Source of the DNA: Physcia stellaris
Taxonomy: Eukaryota; Ascomycota; Lecanoromycetes; Caliciales; Physciaceae
Direction of reading: 5' to 3'
Length of the DNA: 64,000 bases
Assembly: GCA_018902385.1 (NCBI GenBank)
Contig: JABSSW010000038.1
Location: 186,001-250,000, forward strand
The notes under the pieces are model-generated. The model made no database searches, was not told the DNA's origin, and saw nothing but the letters and a program-made list of their open reading frames with translations. Positions 56,837-64,000 of the stretch are shown in pieces; within the stretch, counting starts at the first letter, position 1; every line of letters begins with the position of its first letter. A program made the position numbers and the translations under genes.

Positions 56837-58206
56837 TCACCGAGCGCGGAGAAGCCCGAGAAAGTCCCCAAGTCTCCTAAGCCCGAGAGCTGGCAGCCAC
56901 CCAGACCTCCTCAACCAGAAAGATAAGACGCCAATGAAGATTGCAAGCCCAACACTGCTAGCGGAGCGACGATACTTCCACATTGTAGCCATTCCATGCT
57001 GACGCAGCTCCTCCCGTCGCAGCTGTAACATCTGTTGTAAAAGGAGCTCGTGCCCATCTTGCATCGTTTGTCTGCGCATTGATCCCCTTGTAGTTTTCAA
57101 CACGCTAAAACATGATACTCTCGACCAAGCCCTGAATGGTAGTTCCTCCGGTGGATGGTCCTCGACGAGCGTCATCGTCCTCGAGATGAGTGCCTCTAGA
57201 TCTAGAGGCTTAGGTAGCTTCGAAAGAATCGAATGGAGCATCTCTGGCTCATCCGCGGGAATCTCAAAGAGCTCTTTCCGCCTCGAGAGAACAATGACCG
57301 CGAAGAAATAGACGGAGACAACCGCGCCGTGCGCTAGGAGAAAATCAAATAAGCGGGATATATCACCATAATCTTGGATGTCGTGAGCATAGAGTGTTAG
57401 CGTCGCGGCGAGAGCAAAGAATGGCTGGGTCTGTGAGAGATGTCGGCAGAGCTTTGGGTCAACAGAATACAGGATGGAGGGTATCAGCCGTAAGTGTGTA
57501 AGGGAAGGATTCATGGAGGGCAGCATGAAGTCCCGAATGCGTAGAAGAGAAAGATGCGAGACAGCCTCCACGGCATAGCGCTCGCCTAGTACAAGAAGGA
57601 ATACTTGCACAATGTCGTGGAAACCTTGAAAATAGCATAGATCCGGGTTCTCCCTAAGCACCTGGGTGATGACCGCGGAGAGGTCTTCTTTTCGGCGATC
57701 AAGCTGGCCCTCGGACTCATCTGTACTCAATCAATTGCTAATTGCCCCAAGATAAGCGAGGCGGCATACTCTTGGGGTAGTAGATAAATGATCTATTTAC
57801 GTCCAACTTCACCTGGCTTTCATCCTTATGATGCGGGAGGTCATGCCATGCATGAGATTGATCAGATGCGGCATTTGAATCGGCTCTGTAACCGAGCAAA
57901 CAAGGCCCTATGAAATCAGTAGAGCATCCTCAACGAGTGATATATCGTCAACGTACAAGCCACTTGACGTACCTCATCGTCCAGAAAGCCGCCAGTGGAT
58001 GTAGCGAGACTAGCAAGAATGTCCCAGTCCTTCGGGTCCTCGCACGCAGCTAGGATATTGTTGACCTTGTTGCATTCCCCTAGTGTCAGAGCCTTTCCTC
58101 TCCAATCGTTGTAAGGGCGCCCTTTGACTTCGGCGGCTTCTGTTTGCGGAGAACCAGAGGGTGGGGGCACCAAGGAGCCGGTGTGGCCACGCTCACTGCG
58201 CTCCAT
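56837..58206 (-). CDS. Rab GTPase-activating TBC protein, Gyp10/TBC1D20 type
   Basis: TBC proteins accelerate GTP hydrolysis on Rab GTPases; the TBC1D20/Gyp10 branch is membrane-anchored and acts on early-secretory Rabs. The start is ATG 58206 (MERSERGHTGSLV). Intron 1 near 57955-57905 joins DDEVRQVA|WPCLLGYRAD. Intron 2 near 57780-57725 joins YYPK|NESEGQLDRRKEDL. The catalytic residues are present: arginine in LDVNRSF (motif IxxDxxR) and glutamine in CYFQGFHD (motif YxQ). The domain continues with FLLVLGERYAVEAVSHLSLL, YGDISRLFDFLLAHG and YFFAVIVLSRRKELFEIP. The C-terminus has a single hydrophobic anchor (SVGLAIFIGVLSFWL), then LGLRRLGDFLGLLRAR. About 400 residues, fitting the family. Confidence 0.9.
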
Positions 58207-59129
58207 CTGACGTAGATGGAGGTGGGTTCAGTCGTCCAAAAGACGAAGCTTAAGATTGACCGGGCGGGGGAGAGTAAAGAGGGATGCGGCAGGCCGCGTG
58301 CGCCTTTGCCAAATCGTCGTCGTAACCACCGCGGCTTCTGGATCGAGGATTACTGCCTTCATCCGTCGACTCCCTGCTACCGCTGCGATAGAGCGATCTC
58401 ATCAAGCGTCTGAGCGTGCGAGGTTCCGACGGAGTGGTAAGAACAGTGATTCGTACCAGCGAGACAAATTGCATGCCTTAGCGCTGTCCCGGTACCTTGA
58501 ATTAGATGAGTGCATGATGCATCTCAATCTGTCGGGATCGAGACATGCCACATTTAACGAGCCGTTCACCAGGGAGAATGGTGTCGCGGTATCCAGTGAT
58601 TTGTTGTGATGGATCAATAGCCCGCACTCGTTGCCTTGCCCGCTAGCTCATGTGGTACAAACAAGGAGAAAAATTCCCCTCAAATTCCTCACACGAAAGA
58701 GGCAAAAGCAAAAGGTCGCGTCGCAACCTTTGGGAAGAAGGCGATCATGCCGCATATGACTCATCCTTGCTCTCTACGCGATGCTGTCGTCGTTGCCTCT
58801 TTCGCCTTCCGAGGTAGCATTCAACAGCTACTCGTGCGTGACCTCGGTGGGGGTTGAAAAGTATCCTGTTTCTATTTCATCTAGATCGTGGTAATGATTG
58901 CATGAGCTCATTGTCTGAGACATCTCTACGTCCTTCTATAAAACATGCTAGCGGCATTCACCGTGTGCTACCTTATCGGCAACCTTCAAACACCAACATA
59001 TATGTCGCGTCTCTTCTCAAGACATCAGTATTATTGTGTTTGGATGTGCGCAACTCCGAGCCATCGGAGCGACAGCCTTTCTCTTCTATATAGTTGAAGC
59101 TGCTGTGTTGAAGCTTTACAATCCTACTC
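58207..59129. other. Intergenic, divergent promoters
   Basis: 920 bp between the divergent TBC and MMS1/CPSF-A genes. A plus frame at 58256-58609 has no protein features. No RNA gene recognised. Confidence 0.45.
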
Positions 59130-62100
59130 ATGGCCGAGAAAGAGGTACCTCCAGTGTTGGGTGTCTTGACGAGGACGCTGGTCAAGAGCCCAGTGATCAG
59201 GTTGATCATTCCTGCATCGATACTCCATGTTTCCCACCAAAATGTTGTCATCGTACGCATTGACTCGATCGAGATCAATACCGTTTTAACAGACAGCAAA
59301 GAAAACCATTACCTCGAACATGTCATCTCCAAGACAGACTTTGACTCTAGCATCCGAGCGGCTAGGATCTTCGGTGGGCCTAGGACATATGAAAGGATCG
59401 ACAAATCTCAAGAAAACAAAATTCGTCTGGAAGAAATAAGTACACCAACATCACTTCCCAATCTGCCTGCGGGCGTGCCATCGGAGCTCCCTCCGCACAT
59501 CCTTGCTCTTACCCTTGAATCATCAAAGCTTGTTTTCCTCTGTGCATTCCCCGATTGGTATGGACAACCGCAGTGGCTTTCAAGCTACAAAGTATTGTGG
59601 GACGAAGGTCGACCGTACTCGAAACGGCTTGGTGAGCACCTCGCCGTCGACTCAAGGTCTCGAGCAATGGCTGTGGCTGCTTATGAAGGCTCGTTCCAGC
59701 TGTTCGCCTTGAAAACCATGGACCAGCTCAAAATGGACGTCGAGACGGAGAAAGAACTTCGAAGCAGCAATTTTAATCCTATCATCGATGTATGTCCTCA
59801 ATCTAGGTTTCATAATATTTTCGTTCCGAGAAAATCAACTCACCACAGTTCGTAGGATCGAATTTTTATCGTTGACGGTGTGATACTCAAAATGGAATTT
59901 TTACACCCTTCGGAAGGCGATAGCGATGAAGTCATATTGCTGGTGATCACAGCAAAGGAACAGAAGACTAAGCTACACATCTACGTCTGGGACTGCTCAT
60001 TTGATTTGCGGCAAGCTAGAGAGCTCGGGTCTGGACAAAGAGTCCCAGATGACGAACAACTACCGTTGCTCCTGATCCCTCTGAGAATGTCTAGTGCATT
60101 TATGCTCGTCTTCCAGGAGCATATCACGGTCTTCAAAGGTATTTTGACTGGGCCTGCAACACCACACAGACATATTCTTCGACACTGGGAGCCGCCCGAA
60201 CAGCCGGGTAATTCAAGGGACCTACCAATCTTTACACAATGGGCCAGGGTCTTGCGTCATGACGATCACGCTGCGATTCAGGACAACATATTCCTCTGCC
60301 GCGAGGACGGAGTCGTTCGTTTCCTGGAAATAGGTAACAGTACAGAAAAAATGATTGAGAGCGGCCATGATGCAGGTCGGCTGAACGTTAACATCAACAC
60401 TGCTTTCGCATTCATTGATATGGGAGCTTATTCTCATGATGTCTTAGTAGCCGGGGGCGACCTCAGCAATGGTGGCCTGTGGTTCTTCGAGCCTCGGGTA
60501 CTGCGGGCAAAGCATACATCCACAATTCCCAATTGGACACCTATGATCAATATGACAACTGTAAAGGCCCAGGGAGTACACCCAAGTGGTGATCGTTTGA
60601 TCAGTGGCAATATTCAAAAGCGAATGCGAGTTTTTGCGAGCACTGGCCGCGGGACAACCCATGGCGAAGTCATAGAGGTCCGATATGGTATCGAAGGCGC
60701 GATAGTCGGCGAACTGGACCCTATAGGCAGCGTGGTGACAGATATGTGGGCACTTCATGACTCCTCCGGAAAGAATATTCATATTCTGATCTCATCACCC
60801 ACCGATACAACACCGCTACTTTTAAGATCAGATGAAGCAGAGCTGCCTGACGCAGAACCTCCAATCGAAATTACTTCAAATGCCCGAACGATTGCAGCCG
60901 GCCTCACTACTGACGGCTGTATTGTCCAGGTCACGCCGAAAACTATCGTTGTGGCATCACCTCTGGATCGCAGAAGGCGCCTTTTTAAGGATTTCGAGGT
61001 CGAATTCGTGACAAGTGCATCGATCTTGACATCTGATACCTGTGGATGCGTTCTTCTCACAACCACAAAAAAGGATAGCGCCAATCATGCACAGTGTCAT
61101 CAAGTTCGTACAGATAGCGACGTGATGTACCTACAGCCATTCGGAGATCCTGTAGAAATATCTGCGGAGGTATCTTGCTCGTCATTGCTAGAAATCCAGG
61201 GCAAGATATGTGCGTTTGTTGGGACTAGCACAGGCTTACTACTGGTCCTCGGCCGAAACAACAGCATTGGTCCCAGTCTTCAGATGACTTTTAAACACGA
61301 TTTTGAAGGAGATTTCGCTGTTTGTGACACTATTGCTAGCATCACCGACGAAGATCAAGATTGGCTTGTGTGCGGCCTGCGAAACGGCGTATGTAAGACG
61401 TTTAGTCTAACATCAAAAGGTCAGTCATCAAGAGGCGAGAAACACGTCCTCTTCCCATATTCATATAATTCCCGTCGTTGCCTGTTTGATTACAACGATT
61501 TCTCCACTGACGTGTTGCACATCCACTTGACTGTAGAGTTGCTAATATTCTATGCAGGACGCATACTTCTCACGCCACTTGAATCATTCATTTTCGGAAG
61601 CACTTCTGTGAAGGTGAAGATGGATGAGAAGCACCAAAGTAGAGCTATCATAGCTTGCGACGACGTCTTTTGCTCGTTGGAATATTCCTATAAGCAGCCC
61701 CACAATGCAACGATCCGCAACATACTGCTTACGAACGAAGAAAATCCGGCCTATATTCAAAGTCCCATCATTGCTTTTACCCAAGCCTTGTACCAGCCAA
61801 TTGAGAATAATCAGGGGTTTGCAGCTGGACAATGGTTCTGTATGGAAGGCGAGAACTTCCACTTGGTCGACATCCGAGGCGGGTCGCATTCTCGCATGAT
61901 CCCGCGTCGGATGTACCTCGATGGGACTCCAGGTAGAATCACATATTCGGAGAGCCTTGACAAATTGATTGTCCTCTTCACAAGGACCGTCATTAAACGA
62001 GAACGGCAACGTGGCCGGCCCGGTTTGAGGACCGAAGAACCATATTTCGCGTTCCTGGATACAGATAAAGGACTGCTCAGACCAGATCATGCAAATGACG

Positions 62101-63287
62101 AGCTCGGTGTCATATCACCAAACGGCGAACGTCAACCAGCGAATATCTTGCCCGTCAAAGAGCGTAAACCGGGAGAGAAGTTCCTGGGTATGACAGAATG
62201 GTTTCCCACAGTCGGGGAAAGAGTCTATCACCACCTTATAGTCTTTACCATGATTAATTATCAGGATGAGCGAAACCAGACAGGACGCTTGTTGTTCTTC
62301 ACATTATCCAAGAACGGCAACGGTCAGATAGAAATGAAAAAGAAGAAGATTACGGAGCTCAAGGCTCCCATTTATGCAGTTGTCCCGTATGGTCAAAGCT
62401 CGTTGATATACAGCTGCGGGAACGACATTTGTCTGCACACGCTCAAACTTACTTCTACACCGCCAGAATGGTTACCGCCTGTCATCGTGCCTCTACAGTC
62501 TCGAGGGGTTCATCTATCTGTTAGGGGGAACTATATTAACGTTACTACTGCTGCTGATTCATTGTCCGTGCTCAAAGTCAGTGGTGATGACCGAGCTCTG
62601 AGTTTGCAATGTAGCGACGAGATTGCGCGCGACGGAATCTTCCACCTGGATCTTCCAGTTCATGACCTGGTAATAACCTCATCGAAAGCCGGCACAGTCA
62701 CAGGCCTTCAACGTCCACCTCGGCGGAGGATCAGCAATTCAATGCATACCGCTTTTGTCGCCGAATTTCCTGGCTCGATCACACGTTTGCAGCGCATGAC
62801 TCGGCCTTCGTGGCAGTTGAATGAGTCATTACAAGCACCAGGGGTTAGCTCTGAATCAGTGATTGCCTGCACCACCGACGGTAGCGTCTATCAGATGGAC
62901 GTCCTAGAAGAGTCGTCATGGCGGCTACTGCGGGTCATTGTCAACATGGCCCAACTACATCCCCTCATTTGCCCTTATCGAGAGAAGTTTAAACCGATGA
63001 GCAATGCAAGACATGCACGACACATCGAACCGCTCACGACCAACAAGCGCTTTATGCAAGTAAATGGTGATATCTTGATTCGGCTTCTGGAGCGTGGTGG
63101 AGAAAAGCTTCTCAACGAGATTGTCAATCGTGAGCCTAATTACGGAGATGATGAAATGGTGGATCTCGACACAGTTGCCGCTCGTGCTCGTCGGTTCTGG
63201 GAGCTGGCTGAGACGGCGGGATTCAGTACGGGGGATTTTCAAAGGATTCTTCGCTGGATACGGGGATTGCTGGTGAGCGTTCTTTGA
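59130..63287 (+). CDS. MMS1-N/CPSF-A family beta-propeller protein
   Basis: Two exons, 59130-59789 and 59856-63287, joined by a 66-bp intron (ATCGAT|GTATGT...GTAG|GATCGA); 1,363 residues. The length, the spread of beta-propeller-like strands (DNIFLCREDGVVRFLEIG, DVLVAGGDLSNGGLWFFEP, CAFVGTSTGLLLVLGRN, VPYGQSSLIYSCGNDICLH) and the C-terminal helical domain (RFMQVNGDILIRLLERGGEKL, ARRFWELAETAGFSTGDFQRI) fit the DDB1/RSE1/CFT1 superfamily. It differs from the usual DDB1, RSE1 and CFT1 sequences and looks like the extra, divergent fungal paralogue. Superfamily members scaffold E3 ligases, spliceosomes or cleavage factors. I cannot tell which role this one has. The ATG at 59130 opens the conserved N-terminal stretch (PVLGVLTRTLVKSP). 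Confidence 0.75.
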
Positions 63288-63748
63288 AGAACATATGAGG
63301 GCGGAAGTCTGAGCATAGCGACGGCCATTGGTTTATGAGTAACAATAGAGGTTACACATTTGGGAGTCATGGGGGCTTTTTCCGCTTGGAGGAGGATTTG
63401 TTCGAGATTTGATAGCTGCTTGATCTTGGTTGATGAACATCCACTGATTTCCTGTAAAGTCAAGCTTCTGACATTGGTCCGGTCATTCTCTCCCCTATTA
63501 AATTGTCACACACTCGATACCATAGCATGACTTGCAGAAGCCTGACGTGGTGTAAGTTAGCTCGCTTATATCATTTTAACGTGGTACGCGGGCAGGGTGT
63601 TTGACTCGGGTATGAATCATTCTATCTGGTGCTAACCCTAAAGCGGATTCTCGAAATTCGCCTTTTTTCACAAATGACTCAAGCTTTCCATCCTACAAAA
63701 CCAACAAACTCTCAGTCACAGCATCCTTCCCCTGCATTTCGATTCGAT
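63288..63748. other. Intergenic: promoter of eIF5B
   Basis: 460 bp with no gene. The sequence before the eIF5B start ('ccaacaaactctcagtcacagcatccttcc', read here in two parts: 'ccaacaaactctcag' and 'tcacagcatccttcc') is CA/CT-rich like a fungal 5' leader. Confidence 0.45.
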
Positions 63749-64000
63749 ATGGCGCCTAAAAAGAAAGGCAACAAGAAGGCTGGTGATGACTGGGAAGCCG
63801 AGCTAGGAGAGACTGTAGACCCCATCGCTGCTGCAACCCTAGAAGCGAAAGAGGTTGAAGCGTCTAAGGCTGCTGAAGAAGATGGCGCTGCGAGTGGAGG
63901 CGGTGGCCTTCTCGCAGCATTAAAAAAGAACAAAAGCAAAAAGCAAAAAAAAGGAAAACATGTCGAGGAAGATTATCTAGAAGGTGAAGACCCACCCGCC
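63749..64000 (+). CDS. Translation initiation factor eIF5B, N-terminal part (cut by window edge)
   Basis: From ATG 63749 the frame stays open to the window end (84 codons). MAPKKKGNKKAGDDWEAELGE is the typical start of fungal eIF5B (read as MAPKKKGNKK and DDWEAELGE). A Lys/Glu/Ala-rich low-complexity region follows (LLAALKKNKSKKQKKGK, HVEEDYLEGEDPPA), as in the disordered N-terminal third of the family. eIF5B is the GTPase that joins the ribosomal subunits at the end of initiation; its GTPase domain lies outside the window. Good call for the start, but the rest cannot be judged. Confidence 0.85.
   Translation, partial: MAPKKKGNKKAGDDWEAELGETVDPIAAATLEAKEVEASKAAEEDGAASGGGGLLAALKKNKSKKQKKGKHVEEDYLEGEDPPA

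Overview
The window looks like nuclear DNA of a filamentous ascomycete (Pezizomycotina). The protein-coding genes have short introns of about 45-120 bp with GT..AG ends, CTAAC/CTGAC-like branch sites and AG|GT junctions, and the recognisable proteins are fungal housekeeping genes in their Pezizomycotina forms (BOS1, DASH subunit ASK1, LIM-RhoGAP, SEC62, STU1, RRN7, OM14). I cannot name the species.

Layout. (1) 1-5.2 kb holds no convincing gene. It is a tandem array of about 32 units with a mean period near 157 bp. In nearly every unit a TCGCC-type pentamer is followed exactly 54 bp later by its inverted partner GGCGA, although the sequence between has diverged widely. The array runs off the left edge. 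(2) 5.3-8.5 kb is gene-poor and carries decayed duplicated segments, each with a TATA-like core. (3) 8.5-29.1 kb is an accessory-looking block: a possible gene remnant, a long coiled-coil protein, a coiled-coil/CCHC-knuckle protein, a UPF1-like superfamily 1 helicase, an unknown protein (all minus strand), and a plus-strand protein with a C-terminal Cys-rich motif. Two of these genes have reading-frame breaks that I cannot explain by ordinary introns. (4) 29.6-64 kb is a dense core block: OM14-like, a small membrane protein, BOS1, ASK1, a LIM-RhoGAP, SEC62, STU1, eIF5A, RRN7, ubiquitin-L40, a YIPF/Yip1-family protein, a Gyp10/TBC1D20-like RabGAP, an MMS1/CPSF-A family protein, and the start of eIF5B.

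The core genes do not form a pathway cluster. They serve secretion (BOS1, SEC62, YIPF, TBC), spindle function (ASK1, STU1), polarity (LIM-RhoGAP), and translation or ribosome production (eIF5A, RRN7, UBI-L40, eIF5B). The strongest candidate for something undescribed is the phased dyad array at the left end.

All calls come from reading the sequence. No database search was run, and exon joins marked uncertain should be checked against RNA-seq.
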